Below, piece by piece: positions 56,419 to 64,000 of a stretch of DNA of 64,000 bases; within the stretch, counting starts at the first letter, position 1; each line of letters opens with the position of its first letter. A program made the translations under genes and the position numbers. The DNA is from Prevotellaceae bacterium KH2P17 (lineage in GTDB: Bacteria > Bacteroidota > Bacteroidia > Bacteroidales > Bacteroidaceae), in the NCBI GenBank assembly GCA_900199655.1, contig FZRE01000016.1, positions 1-64,000 on the forward strand, written 5' to 3'. The notes under the pieces were generated by a model. That model worked only from the letters and a program-made list of their open reading frames with translations, was not told where the DNA came from and did not search any database.

Positions 56419-57378
56419 TTATGCGTTAACCACATTCTGTGGTCTGCCTTCCAAGTAAGCCTTCACGTTCTCAACCGTTACTGCCATCAGGCGTGTGCGG
56501 GCCTCGTAGGTTGCCCACGCTACGTGCGGAGTAATGTAGGCATGAGGTTGGGCCAGCAAAGGATTGTTGGCTGCAGGCGGTTCGGAGCACATGACATCTG
56601 CTCCGTAAGCCGACAGTTGGCCTTTGGCAAGAGCCTCGGCTACATCAGCTTCGTTTACAAGCGGGCCTCGTCCGGTATTTATCAATATGGCTCCATGCTT
56701 CATTTGGGCAATGGTCTCCTTGTTAATCAACTCGCGTGTGGCGTCTGTTAACGGGCAATGAAGAGTCAGAATATCGCTGACAGCAAACAGACCCTTCATA
56801 GTTGTCTTCTGGATTCCTTGAGGCAAGTCGGCTGAATTCTTGCTGGTATAAGCAAATACATCCATTCCGAAATCCTTGGCAATGACAGCAACCTTGCTGC
56901 CTATATTCCCCAGTCCCACGATACCGATGGTTTTGCCTGCCAGCTCATGCAGCGGTTCATCCCAATAACAGAAGTCGGGATTAGAGCTCCATCTGCCCTT
57001 GCGGTTCTCGCGGGCAAAACTGTCTACGTGGTTGGTGATGTTCAGGATATGGGCAAACACCATTTGTGCAACGCTGTCCGTACTGTAGGCCGGAACATTG
57101 CATACCAGAATGCCGCGTGCCTTGGCTGCCTTGGTATCTATAATGTTAAATCCCGTGGCCAGCACGCAGATGAGTTTCAGCTTAGGCAGCTGCTTCATGA
57201 TGTCAGCAGTCAGTGCAACCTTATTGGTCATCACCACTTCCGCATCCTTGGCACGTGCCTCTATTTCGCCTGTGGCCGTACGGTCATAGACTTTCAGTTC
57301 TCCGTATTGTTTCAGAGCATCCCACGAAAGGTCGCCCGGATTGGCTCCAAAACCATCTAAAACTACAATTTTCATCAT
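56419..57378 (-). CDS. D-2-hydroxyacid dehydrogenase (glycerate/hydroxypyruvate type)
   Basis: 319 residues. The NAD-binding motif GIVGLGNIGSKVAVIAKDFGMDV lies near 145-170. Arg/Glu/His catalytic positions fit the family (NTGRGPLVNE, and the His in YITPHVAWAT near 285). It interconverts 2-oxoacids and D-2-hydroxyacids such as glycerate; the exact substrate is not clear from sequence. It starts with two ATGs (57378 or 57375). It stands 26 bp after rarA and before the TRIC gene in one direction. Confidence 0.9.
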   Translation of the reverse strand: MMKIVVLDGFGANPGDLSWDALKQYGELKVYDRTATGEIEARAKDAEVVMTNKVALTADIMKQLPKLKLICVLATGFNIIDTKAAKARGILVCNVPAYSTDSVAQMVFAHILNITNHVDSFARENRKGRWSSNPDFCYWDEPLHELAGKTIGIVGLGNIGSKVAVIAKDFGMDVFAYTSKNSADLPQGIQKTTMKGLFAVSDILTLHCPLTDATRELINKETIAQMKHGAILINTGRGPLVNEADVAEALAKGQLSAYGADVMCSEPPAANNPLLAQPHAYITPHVAWATYEARTRLMAVTVENVKAYLEGRPQNVVNA

Positions 57379-57403
57379 ATCTATTTTCAGTTTCCTTTAG
57401 TTT

Positions 57404-58678
57404 CTATTCTTTGTAACGGTCGCCCCAACATTGCAGCATCCACTGGTACTGGCGTTCCTCCGCCGGGCTGTGTTGAGCAAACCACAAGCGTTCGTTCCTG
57501 AGATTGTCGGGCATGTATTGCTGCTCCACAAAGTGGCCCGGATAATCGTGAGCGTACTGATAGCCGTCATGATAACCCAGTTGCTTCATCAAACTTGTCG
57601 GTGCATTGCGCAGATGCAGGGGAACAGGCTCGTTGCCCGTTTCTTTGACCAACTGCTGGGCGCGGTCAACACCCAAGTAGGCAGAGTTGCTCTTTGGGCT
57701 TGTGGCCAGGTAAACAACAGCTTCCGCCAGCGGAATTCGCCCCTCCGGCCAGCCTATCTTCATCACGGCATCAAAGGCGGCATTGGCAAGCAACAACGCG
57801 TTGGGATTGGCCAGCCCTACATCCTCGGCAGCACTGATAACCAGCCGGCGGGCAATGAACTGCGGATCTTCACCGCCTTCTATCATGCGTGCCATCCAGT
57901 AGAGTGCCGCATCGGGGTCGCTGCCGCGGATACTCTTGATGAATGCGGAGATGATGTCATAGTGCATCTCGCCTTGCTTGTCGTAGGCAAGCGGGTTCTG
58001 CTGCAGGTTTCGCACCACCTTCTCGTCCGTTATCTCTATTGTGTCGCTGTTCTCGCTCTCCACAACCAGCTCGAGTATGTTAAGCAACTTACGTGCATCG
58101 CCGCCGCTGTATCGCAGGATGGCGCCCGTTTCTTTCAGTTCGATGTGCTTCTGCCTGAGCTCCACGTCCTCTGTAATGGCCCGATGAAGCAGTTCCAGCA
58201 GGTCGTCAGCATCGAGCGGCTTGAGAACATAGAGCTGACAGCGCGAGAGCAACGGCCTGATAACCTCGAAAGAAGGATTCTCCGTCGTAGCACCAATCAG
58301 GGTAACGATGCCCTGTTCCACGGCGCCCAGCAAGCTGTCTTGTTGTGACTTGGAGAAACGATGGATTTCGTCGATGAACAGAATGGGTGAATTTGTATTG
58401 AAAAAGCGGTTGTTTTTCGCTTTTTCTATTACCTCCCTCACATCCTTCACGCCACTTGTAACTGCGCTCAGCGTGTAGAAAGGAGTCTTCAGCTTGTTGG
58501 CAATTACCTGTGCCAGCGTGGTTTTACCCACCCCCGGAGGGCCCCAGAGGATGAAAGAAGAAATGCGTCCTGCATCAATCATCTTGCGCAGCACGGCACC
58601 CTCGCCAACAAGTTGCTTTTGCCCGACGTATTCATCGAGCGTTCGGGGTCTCATTCTTTCTGCTAAAGGCGCACTCAT
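57404..58678 (-). CDS. rarA: Replication-associated recombination protein A (MgsA/RarA)
   Basis: A clamp-loader-like AAA+ ATPase that acts at stalled forks. From ATG 58676-58678 (MSAPLAERMRPRTLDEYVGQKQ) it has 424 residues. Walker A: GPPGVGKTTLAQ; Walker B: ILFIDEIHRF; sensor: GATTENPSF; Arg finger region RCQLYVLKPL. The C-terminal MgsA tetramerisation region follows (YLATSPKSNSAYLGVDRAQ). Another ATG at 58684 is possible. The in-frame extension to 58858 runs through a promoter and a palindromic repeat and is rejected. Confidence 0.95.
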   Translation of the reverse strand: MSAPLAERMRPRTLDEYVGQKQLVGEGAVLRKMIDAGRISSFILWGPPGVGKTTLAQVIANKLKTPFYTLSAVTSGVKDVREVIEKAKNNRFFNTNSPILFIDEIHRFSKSQQDSLLGAVEQGIVTLIGATTENPSFEVIRPLLSRCQLYVLKPLDADDLLELLHRAITEDVELRQKHIELKETGAILRYSGGDARKLLNILELVVESENSDTIEITDEKVVRNLQQNPLAYDKQGEMHYDIISAFIKSIRGSDPDAALYWMARMIEGGEDPQFIARRLVISAAEDVGLANPNALLLANAAFDAVMKIGWPEGRIPLAEAVVYLATSPKSNSAYLGVDRAQQLVKETGNEPVPLHLRNAPTSLMKQLGYHDGYQYAHDYPGHFVEQQYMPDNLRNERLWFAQHSPAEERQYQWMLQCWGDRYKE

Positions 58679-58698
58679 ATTCATCTCACTATCTATTG

Positions 58699-58706
58699 CA
58701 AAGGTA
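58699..58706 (-). promoter_or_regulatory. -7 promoter box for rarA
   Basis: Reads TACCTTTG on the minus strand, leaving a leader of only about 10-20 nt. Confidence 0.55.
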
Positions 58707-58802
58707 GCAAAAGAATGGTAAAAAGGCATCATGCCGGGGCTTATTTTTTGTTTTTTTATATGCGCTAACGGCCGAATTTCGGTGCCGAAAGATACCTTCA
58801 GG

Positions 58803-58869
58803 AACTTTCGACACTTGTCGCACGATTGTTTGACACTTGTCGCACATTCGTTAGACAAGTGTCGAAAGT
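58803..58869. repeat. Family C element, second copy, between divergent promoters
   Basis: AACTTTCGACACTTGTC at 58803-58819 is the exact reverse complement of 58854-58869 plus one flanking G-side base set (arms of about 16-17 bp). The dyads GACACTTGTC, GACACTTGTC and GACAAGTGTC start at 58810, 58832 and 58854, again 22 bp apart. It lies in the 398-bp gap between rarA and the nitrilase gene; the rest of the gap holds only the two promoters. Confidence 0.92.
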
Positions 58870-59024
58870 TGCCAGACCCTATCTTTAGCGGAGCAACCAG
58901 CCATTTTTAATACCTCGTTCTCATGCACGCCGGTCTTCCACAACTTGTATTCCGCAGTTTTACTTTTGCCGTTTTCACGCTCTGCAAATTTTTATAAGCG
59001 GAGCCACAATTTTTCTATAAAAAG

Positions 59025-59056
59025 TTTGTGAGTTATAAATTATGTACTTACATTTG
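59025..59056 (+). promoter_or_regulatory. Promoter of the nitrilase gene
   Basis: TTTG at 59025-59028, a 20-bp spacer and TACATTTG at 59049-59056: a full match to the Bacteroidota consensus, 20 bp before the ATG. Confidence 0.7.
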
Positions 59057-59076
59057 CAACGAAAACAAAGATTGAA

Positions 59077-59832
59077 ATGAAGGTAACAATACTCCAGATG
59101 GACATCAGCTGGAACAAACCAGACTGCAACATCGCTGAAGCAGAGCGTCTTATCAACAATTCGCCGTCTGCTGACCTCTATGTGTTACCTGAAATGTGGA
59201 ATACTGGGTTCGACATGAACCCTCGTGGCGAGCGCTCGGAAAACAATTCCGCCACTCTGGCATGGATGAAGCGCACGGCGCACGATACCGGGGCGGCCCT
59301 TTGCGGAAGCCTTGCTATCAAGGATGACGAAAGCCGGTGGCGCAACCGCTGCTACTTTGTGAGGCCTGACGGGACCTTCGATTTCTATGACAAGCATCAT
59401 CTGTTTACCTACAGCGGTGAGAATATTGCTTATACCGCGGGCCAAAAACGCTCGGTGGCAGCATGGAAGGGCTGGAGGTTCCTGCTGCTTACGTGCTACG
59501 ACCTTCGTTTCCCCGTGTGGTCACGCTATCACGAAGACTACGACGGCATCATCGCAGTGGCCAACTGGCCCGACTCCCGGCAGCATGCCTGGAACATCCT
59601 GACACGTGCCCGCGCCATCGAGAACCAATGTTACCTGATAGGTTGCAACCGGGTAGGGGCCGACGAGCTGAACCAATATGCCGGCGGCAGTTGCATCGTA
59701 GAATCGCGGGGCTACGCCATAGCCGAGGCGTCTGCCGACAACAGCGTGCAGACTGTAACGGGTGAAATCAGCCTCGACACACTCAATTTATACAGAAACA
59801 AGTTCAGAACACTGCAAGACCGTGACAAATAA
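59077..59832 (+). CDS. Nitrilase-superfamily amidase (omega-amidase / YafV-like)
   Basis: 251 residues, cytoplasmic. The Glu-Lys-Cys triad is Glu39 (YVLPEMWNTGF), Lys106 (FYDKHHLF) and Cys140 (LLTCYDLRFPVW). The pattern matches omega-amidases, which clear alpha-ketoglutaramate and related omega-amides formed by glutamine transaminases or as side products. It lies 15 bp before an acidic-tail gene and shares its promoter. Confidence 0.9.
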   Translation: MKVTILQMDISWNKPDCNIAEAERLINNSPSADLYVLPEMWNTGFDMNPRGERSENNSATLAWMKRTAHDTGAALCGSLAIKDDESRWRNRCYFVRPDGTFDFYDKHHLFTYSGENIAYTAGQKRSVAAWKGWRFLLLTCYDLRFPVWSRYHEDYDGIIAVANWPDSRQHAWNILTRARAIENQCYLIGCNRVGADELNQYAGGSCIVESRGYAIAEASADNSVQTVTGEISLDTLNLYRNKFRTLQDRDK

Positions 59833-59847
59833 AAACAAAAACAGTAT

Positions 59848-60663
59848 ATGAAGCAAGACAAAAAAGCATTAACGCTAAAGACACTCAACAAAAGTAATGT
59901 CTGGAATATCCAGGAGAACGACATCTTCCGGATGTGGGAAGCCGCAGAAAAGGATGCCGACCTGAAGGACAACATGCGCCATTACCAGGATATAGTGCGC
60001 AGTGCGTTCGAGATAGAAGAAGTGAAGATAGACAAGCCTGAGGTCATCAAGAAATACGAAAGCCGTGGCTTTAAAGTAGGACAAGTGCGCCTTGACGACG
60101 CCACCAAGGTGAAGTGGGCACTCAAAAAGCGGCCTATCATGCGCGTAACCGACCTGACCTATGAGAACATCCATCACATCTCGGCGGCCAAACTCATCGA
60201 GGTACTCGAGCGAAACTTCGGTGGCGGATGGGAAAGTCTGTCCCAGAGCATACAGGATATCATAGAGAGCAGCTTCGACATCAGCACCACCACTTTGCCC
60301 ACCGAGCGCCTGCACAAGCCCGGAGGCATGTATGAAAAGAAGGTGAACGACGGGTACGAGGTTCTCGAAATAACCAAAGGCACCTGGACCGAGGCCATTT
60401 TTGCCAAGGAAAAGCCCGAAGTTGAGAAGCCCCGGTACAAGAGCGACAGCGACAACAAGTTGGATGATGACGATATCAGCGACAGCATGGAGGACGAAGA
60501 AGAACTGCCTGAAGTTGATGACAAATACAGTGCAGAGGATGAAGACGAAGACTACGATGAGGACAAACTGACCGAAGAAAGTTATCGTACCACCTTTGAT
60601 GCCGACCCGGAAGACTTGAACTTGGAGGCCGAAGATGTTTCCGACGAAGACGGGGAGTTCTAA
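59848..60663 (+). CDS. Unknown protein with a long acidic C-terminal tail
   Basis: 271 residues, no signal peptide. Residues 1-~190 are mixed helical with KVKWALKKRPIMRVTDLTYENIHH and GGWESLSQSIQDIIESSFD. The tail (~190-271) is dominated by Asp, Glu and Ser. I do not recognise a family. Acidic tails of this kind can mimic nucleic acid or chaperone basic proteins, but nothing here proves that. The gene is second in a two-gene unit after the nitrilase. Confidence 0.8.
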   Translation: MKQDKKALTLKTLNKSNVWNIQENDIFRMWEAAEKDADLKDNMRHYQDIVRSAFEIEEVKIDKPEVIKKYESRGFKVGQVRLDDATKVKWALKKRPIMRVTDLTYENIHHISAAKLIEVLERNFGGGWESLSQSIQDIIESSFDISTTTLPTERLHKPGGMYEKKVNDGYEVLEITKGTWTEAIFAKEKPEVEKPRYKSDSDNKLDDDDISDSMEDEEELPEVDDKYSAEDEDEDYDEDKLTEESYRTTFDADPEDLNLEAEDVSDEDGEF

Positions 60664-60672
60664 GCCACGTCC

Positions 60673-60786
60673 TTTTTCATGACTCTTTAATCCTCGCCGT
60701 GATATGTTGGTGTGCTTTGTGGTGTTGCTGCAAAGTTATCAGCATAGCATGGCGAGGCTGTTGTTTGCAAGCAGCCGCATGAAAAA
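60673..60786. repeat. Nested inverted repeats in a convergent gap
   Basis: Outer arms TTTTTCATG (60673-60681) and CATGAAAAA (60778-60786); inner arms CCTCGCC (60692-60698) and GGCGAGG (60751-60757). The order is symmetric, giving a ~114-bp nested palindrome with a ~52-bp core. It could be a bidirectional terminator or a small MITE-like element. Confidence 0.6.
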
Positions 60787-60806
60787 CGCGCACCTTTTTA
60801 ACTTGA

Positions 60807-61247
60807 TTATTGCTTGATGAACTTTACAACAACATTGTCCTGGCTCAGGAGATAGATGCCGGTGTTAAGGTTGCCAATCTCTATCTGCGTTGTCTTGTCG
60901 CTGACCGGCATCTGCAGCATCAGCTTGCCGTGCATGTCGTAGATTGAGAGAGGAGTGTTTGTTGCCAAGCCTTGAACGAACAGATGGTCGGCATAAAGAC
61001 CGCATACGGACGTGATGCAAGCCTTGTCAATGCCCTGGGCGGAAGCCAACCGCATCATCACGCGGTCAATACTGCTACTGGTTTTGGTCTGGTCGTTCCA
61101 AAAGAGCGTAACAGAGTCGTTGTTAAAACCTATTCGTATAACTTTCTTTTCCGCCCTGTTTCCATTAATAACCAGCACTTTATCCTCTGTTCCGGCCCAT
61201 GCGAGAGCGGGAATAAGCAGAAATAATGATATGATAAAGCGGTTCAT
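60807..61247 (-). CDS. Small secreted protein with T9SS type A-like C-terminal domain
   Basis: 146 residues. A signal peptide (MNRFIISLFLLIPALAWA) is followed by ~50 residues of beta-rich sequence with no recognised domain. The C-terminal ~75 residues resemble a sorting domain (LSIYDMHGKLMLQMPVSDKTTQIEIGNL, then GIYLLSQDNVVVKFIKQ). The cargo is almost absent, so this may be a degenerate T9SS substrate or one whose function is carried by the small N-terminal part. Confidence 0.75.
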   Translation of the reverse strand: MNRFIISLFLLIPALAWAGTEDKVLVINGNRAEKKVIRIGFNNDSVTLFWNDQTKTSSSIDRVMMRLASAQGIDKACITSVCGLYADHLFVQGLATNTPLSIYDMHGKLMLQMPVSDKTTQIEIGNLNTGIYLLSQDNVVVKFIKQ

Positions 61248-61332
61248 AGACTTACAGTTATCAATGCTGTGTATGGAAGTTTCGGGGCAAGCAGTATGAA
61301 GACAGGGGGCAAAAGAGGGGAAAAGAGCACAG

Positions 61333-61403
61333 AGCGGAATACGGGAGTCGAACCCGCCTTTCAGGCTTGGGAAGCCCGCGCACTACCGATGTGCTAATTC
61401 CGC
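61333..61403 (-). tRNA. tRNA-Gly (anticodon CCC)
   Basis: Folds as a normal cloverleaf: acceptor GCGGAAT with ATTCCGC, anticodon loop TTCCCAA on the stem CGGGC/GCCTG, T-loop TTCGACT. The discriminator is T at 61333; CCA is not encoded. Confidence 0.95.
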
Positions 61404-61408
61404 ATCAG

Positions 61409-61481
<73 letters not shown>

Positions 61482-61492
61482 AAATCCGAATG

Positions 61493-61523
61493 CAAAGATA
61501 AGGCTTTTTTTGTAACCTGCAAA
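61493..61523 (-). promoter_or_regulatory. Promoter of the tRNA-Thr/tRNA-Gly operon
   Basis: On the minus strand TTTG (61520-61523), a 19-bp spacer and TATCTTTG (61493-61500) give a full -33/-7 match, 12 bp before the tRNA. Confidence 0.75.
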
Positions 61524-61711
61524 ATTTTCTCAGAAAAATCTATTCAGGCTTCTTCCGGCCTAAAATAAATGAGTATTTATTTGTCGGAATGAGTTTTTTT
61601 CTCTAAATTCGCAACTTGAAAGAGTGCTTCCTATGATTGGAGTTTTCAACTTAGGCTGAACTTGGACGAATTAATTAAAACATTTTCTAATCATTAACAA
61701 CAAAAGCAATT

Positions 61712-61876
61712 ATGAAGAAGTACGTTTGCGATACTTGCGGTTGGGTTTACGATCCCGAAGTAGGTGACCCGGACAATGGCATCGAGCCAGGAACTGCATT
61801 TGAGGATTTACCTGAAGATTGGGTATGCCCACTGTGTGGAGTAGGCAAGGAGGATTTCTCTGTTGCAGAGGACTAA
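61712..61876 (+). CDS. Rubredoxin
   Basis: A 54-residue electron-transfer protein with one Fe(Cys)4 centre. Two knuckles are visible: [14 protein letters not shown] near the N-terminus and [11 protein letters not shown] near the C-terminus; [13 protein letters not shown] is the usual context. It often works with superoxide reductase, rubrerythrin or NADH:rubredoxin oxidoreductase in oxygen defence of anaerobes; none lies next to it. It is monocistronic with a terminator 27 bp downstream. Confidence 0.97.
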   Translation: MKKYVCDTCGWVYDPEVGDPDNGIEPGTAFEDLPEDWVCPLCGVGKEDFSVAED

Positions 61877-61902
61877 CCCGAGTGCTATTTGAATAAAAGA
61901 CT

Positions 61903-61930
61903 AAGAGAAGCCGCCAGGCTTCTCTTTTTT
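61903..61930 (+). terminator. Terminator of rubredoxin
   Basis: AAGAGAAGCC (61903-61912) pairs with GGCTTCTCTT (61917-61926), GCCA loop, followed by a T-run. Confidence 0.9.
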
Positions 61931-61990
61931 GTTTGCCTTCAAGAGCGGGCCTATGCACGGACAAGGAACCCTGTTATATAAGGTGGTTTT

Positions 61991-62078
61991 GCAGGACATG
62001 TCGTTCAAGCCTCTTGAAGCATACTTTCAAGCGCCTTGAAGCATACGTTCAAGGCTTCAATTCGATAGGTTCAAGAAT
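61991..62078 (+). repeat. Family B array, second copy: four 22-bp units
   Basis: Units start at 61991, 62013, 62035 and 62057. The best unit has the dyad CTTGAAGCATACTTTCAAG (62013-62031). The other units keep CTTGAA or TTCAAG halves. It lies in the 339-bp gap between rubredoxin and the next gene, upstream of that gene's promoter. Confidence 0.85.
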
Positions 62079-62133
62079 AGGGGATTTCCCTTTACGTTTA
62101 GGGAAACCTACGTTTCTTTTTAGGTGTTTGCCG

Positions 62134-62164
62134 TTGCAGGGTTGCGCTGTACGTTCTATCTTTG
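62134..62164 (+). promoter_or_regulatory. Promoter of the basic secreted protein
   Basis: TTG at 62134-62136, a 20-bp spacer and TATCTTTG at 62157-62164, 52 bp before the ATG. Confidence 0.6.
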
Positions 62165-62215
62165 CAGTAACAAGAAGAGAACAACCACATGTAGAACCTT
62201 TAAAAGATTACGATA

Positions 62216-62845
62216 ATGAAAACTTTAAGACTTTTAATGGCAACAATGATACTTGCTTTTGCAGTATCTGCCAACGCAATGAGTTACGAGCAAGCTCGCG
62301 AGCGTGCATTGTTTCTGACGGACAAGATGGCTTACGAGCTTCAGTTGGACGACCGCCAGTACGAGGCAGCTTATGAAATAAACCTCGACTATTTACTGTC
62401 ACTGGACCGTAGGTCGGACATCTACAGCTCGTATTGGCGCAGCAGAAATCGCAATCTGCAATATATATTCTCCGAACTGCAGTACAGACGCTTTGCTGCT
62501 GTCGGCTACTTCTATCGTCCGGTATATTGGACAAACAACTCATGGTATCTGCCCGTGTACAGACATTATACCGACCGAAGCCGTTTCTACCGTGGCCGGC
62601 CGAGGGTGTATGCCTCTTATCGCGGCGGATTGCACCGTGGCAACCACAAGTATTACAAGGATTTGGCCCACAGTTGGAAGAAATATCAGAAGGAAATGAG
62701 GAAGGAGAGACGAGTGATTGAGCACGACTACCGTCATGGTTCCTTTGATAAACACCGCCGGGACATGCAGAAGCATGCCGACCGGAAGTATTGGGAGAAG
62801 AACCGCAAAAGGTATTCTTTCGGCACGATAGGCCGCTCTCTGTAA
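62216..62845 (+). CDS. Secreted Arg/Tyr-rich basic protein of unknown function
   Basis: 209 residues. A signal peptide (MKTLRLLMATMILAFAVSANA) is followed by a helical region (~22-95, YEQARERALFLTDKMAYELQLDDRQY) and then a strongly basic aromatic region rich in Arg, Tyr, His and Lys (RSRFYRGRPRVYASYRGG, HRGNHKYYKDLAHSWKKYQ). The early part recalls periplasmic stress proteins with repeated helical hairpins. I cannot assign a family. The positive charge suggests contact with LPS, nucleic acid or other polyanions. Confidence 0.75.
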   Translation: MKTLRLLMATMILAFAVSANAMSYEQARERALFLTDKMAYELQLDDRQYEAAYEINLDYLLSLDRRSDIYSSYWRSRNRNLQYIFSELQYRRFAAVGYFYRPVYWTNNSWYLPVYRHYTDRSRFYRGRPRVYASYRGGLHRGNHKYYKDLAHSWKKYQKEMRKERRVIEHDYRHGSFDKHRRDMQKHADRKYWEKNRKRYSFGTIGRSL

Positions 62846-62900
62846 AGTTCTGCATTGACTCAGGTAGGCGACAGAACAGGAAGAGCCCTTCAACATTGCC

Positions 62901-62954
62901 ATACCGAAAACCCTCAAGGACAAGCCACGGCTTCGTCTTGAGGGTTTTCGGTAT
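62901..62954. terminator. Bidirectional terminator
   Basis: ATACCGAAAACCCTCAAG (62901-62918) pairs perfectly over 18 bp with CTTGAGGGTTTTCGGTAT (62937-62954), between convergent genes ending at 62845 and 62970. Both strands carry T-rich 3' arms. Confidence 0.88.
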
Positions 62955-62969
62955 ATAATAAGGAGGGTG

Positions 62970-64000
62970 TTATCCGGCTATGAAGTTGATGACGAACAGA
63001 ATGCTCAATACGATGAGCGTTATGTTCAAGTCCTTGAACTGAGCCGTGCACAGCTTGAGGATGACATAGCTCAGGATGCCCAGGCAGATACCGTCGGCTA
63101 TACTGTAACACAGCACCATTGTAATCATGGTGATGAAGGCTGGGAAAGCCTCGCTTACATCTCCCAAGTCAATCTTTTTCACGCTGTCTATCATCAGCAC
63201 GCCCACCATGACCAGCGCTCCCGAAGTGGCTGCACTCGGAATGAGGAGGAATACAGGCGAGAGCAGCAAGGACACGATGAAGAACGCTCCCACTGTGAAA
63301 GCGGTGAGGCCGCTGCGGCCTCCTTCGGCTATGCCTGATGCACTTTCAACGTAAGTTGTAAGTGTCGATGAGCCTAACATGGCGCCACAGGTGGTTCCGA
63401 TGGCATCGCTCATCATGGCTTCTTTCACGTGAGGAATGGTGCCGTCGGGCCGTACGATGCCAGTTTTATAGGCCAGTCCGACAAGTGTTCCCACAGTATC
63501 GAAGATGTTGACAATGAGCAGCGAGAATACAACCAGAACGGTTTTCAGGTTCAGCAGTCCGCTGAAGTCGAACTGACAGAATATGGGTTCCAGGCTCTGC
63601 GGTGCCGCTACGGGCAGCCATCCTTGCGGAATGGAGGTTACGCCCATGGGGATTCCAATCAGCGTAGCTGCAATAATGCCGTAGAAGAGGGAGCCTTTGA
63701 CGTTGCGGGCCATCAGCACGCCGCTTGCCAAAATGGCGATAATGCCGAGCAAACACTCCGGAGTGAAAGCGCCAAGACCCACGAACGTGCTTTCTTTGGC
63801 AACGATGATGCCGGCATTCTTCAGTCCGATGAAGGCAATGAACATACCGATGCCCGCCGAAATGGCAAAGCGCAGGTTCTTCGGAATGCTCTCTAAAATC
63901 AGCTCCCGCACATTAAAGAAAGTGATGACCACGAATATAATACCTTCTATAAACATGATAGCCAGCGCGTGTTGCCACGTATATCCCATGGCCTGGCACA
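62970..64000 (-). CDS. NCS2-family purine permease (AzgA-like), N-terminus beyond window
   Basis: About 343 C-terminal residues of an inner-membrane nucleobase:cation symporter; the frame stays open to base 64000, so the N-terminal ~90 residues are missing. Motifs: CQAMGYTWQHALAIMFIEG, ISAGIGMFIAFIGLKNAGI, VNIFDTVGTLVGLA, GSSTLTTYVESASGIAEGGRSGLTA (family signature region). AzgA-type carriers import adenine, guanine or hypoxanthine with protons. It is convergent with the basic secreted protein gene and shares its terminator. Confidence 0.9.
   Translation of the reverse strand, partial: CQAMGYTWQHALAIMFIEGIIFVVITFFNVRELILESIPKNLRFAISAGIGMFIAFIGLKNAGIIVAKESTFVGLGAFTPECLLGIIAILASGVLMARNVKGSLFYGIIAATLIGIPMGVTSIPQGWLPVAAPQSLEPIFCQFDFSGLLNLKTVLVVFSLLIVNIFDTVGTLVGLAYKTGIVRPDGTIPHVKEAMMSDAIGTTCGAMLGSSTLTTYVESASGIAEGGRSGLTAFTVGAFFIVSLLLSPVFLLIPSAATSGALVMVGVLMIDSVKKIDLGDVSEAFPAFITMITMVLCYSIADGICLGILSYVILKLCTAQFKDLNITLIVLSILFVINFIAG

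Noticed and set aside
58679..58858. N-terminal extension of rarA
   Set aside because: It reads through a -7 promoter box and the family C palindrome; RarA proteins begin near the ATG at 58678.

Overview
The window comes from a Bacteroidota chromosome, most likely Prevotellaceae. The grounds are: repeated promoters of the TAnnTTTG (-7) type, few Shine-Dalgarno sequences, proteins carrying type IX secretion sorting domains (type A and type B), a fused FeoA-FeoB iron transporter, an enlarged SecA of about 1,114 residues, a PPi-dependent phosphofructokinase, and families largely restricted to this phylum (DUF3078, DUF4105, golvesin-domain amidase). The genus is inference. Most of the window is ordinary housekeeping sequence; the only sign of a mobile element is a transposase OrfA-like gene cut by the left edge.

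Layout. 1-8 kb: IS-like fragment, uvrA, a type B T9SS-sorted protein, a LysM plus periplasmic-binding-fold protein, an outer-membrane barrel and a POT peptide transporter. 8-13 kb: one 1,482-residue secreted papain-like protein with lectin, PKD and discoidin-like domains behind a long structured leader. 13-22 kb: a minus-strand cluster pyrG, yidC, dpp5 and two MFSD1-like transporters, which reads as a dipeptide-scavenging module. 22-32 kb: DUF3078 protein, sdaA, feoAB, an orphan ABC ATPase, secA. 32-35 kb: a phosphatase-fold protein that has lost its active site, overlapped with a DUF4105 protein. 35-40 kb: a plus-strand envelope operon (barrel, LptC, CNNM/CBS protein, PpiD-like isomerase). 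40-47 kb: a tight five-gene minus-strand operon (small protein, acyltransferase, amidase, small protein, YgiQ radical SAM). 47-54 kb: pfp, GH25 lysozyme, prmA, a Gly/Tyr/Trp-repeat protein and an outer-membrane protein. 54-64 kb: menA, HD protein, TRIC channel, D-2-hydroxyacid dehydrogenase, rarA, an omega-amidase-like nitrilase, an acidic-tail protein, tRNA-Thr and tRNA-Gly, rubredoxin, a basic secreted protein and a purine permease cut by the right edge.

The genes suggest an anaerobic, peptide- and amino-acid-using lifestyle: secreted and periplasmic peptidases feed POT and MFSD1-like carriers, serine is deaminated by an Fe-S dehydratase, iron enters as Fe(II), glycolysis uses pyrophosphate, and menaquinone is made.

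The most unusual signal is non-coding. Three unrelated families of palindromic intergenic repeats (A, B, C), each present twice, all keep the same centre-to-centre spacing of 22 bp. Families A and B form tandem arrays; family C forms three 10-bp dyads inside a larger palindrome. All six loci lie between genes, three of them between convergent gene ends.
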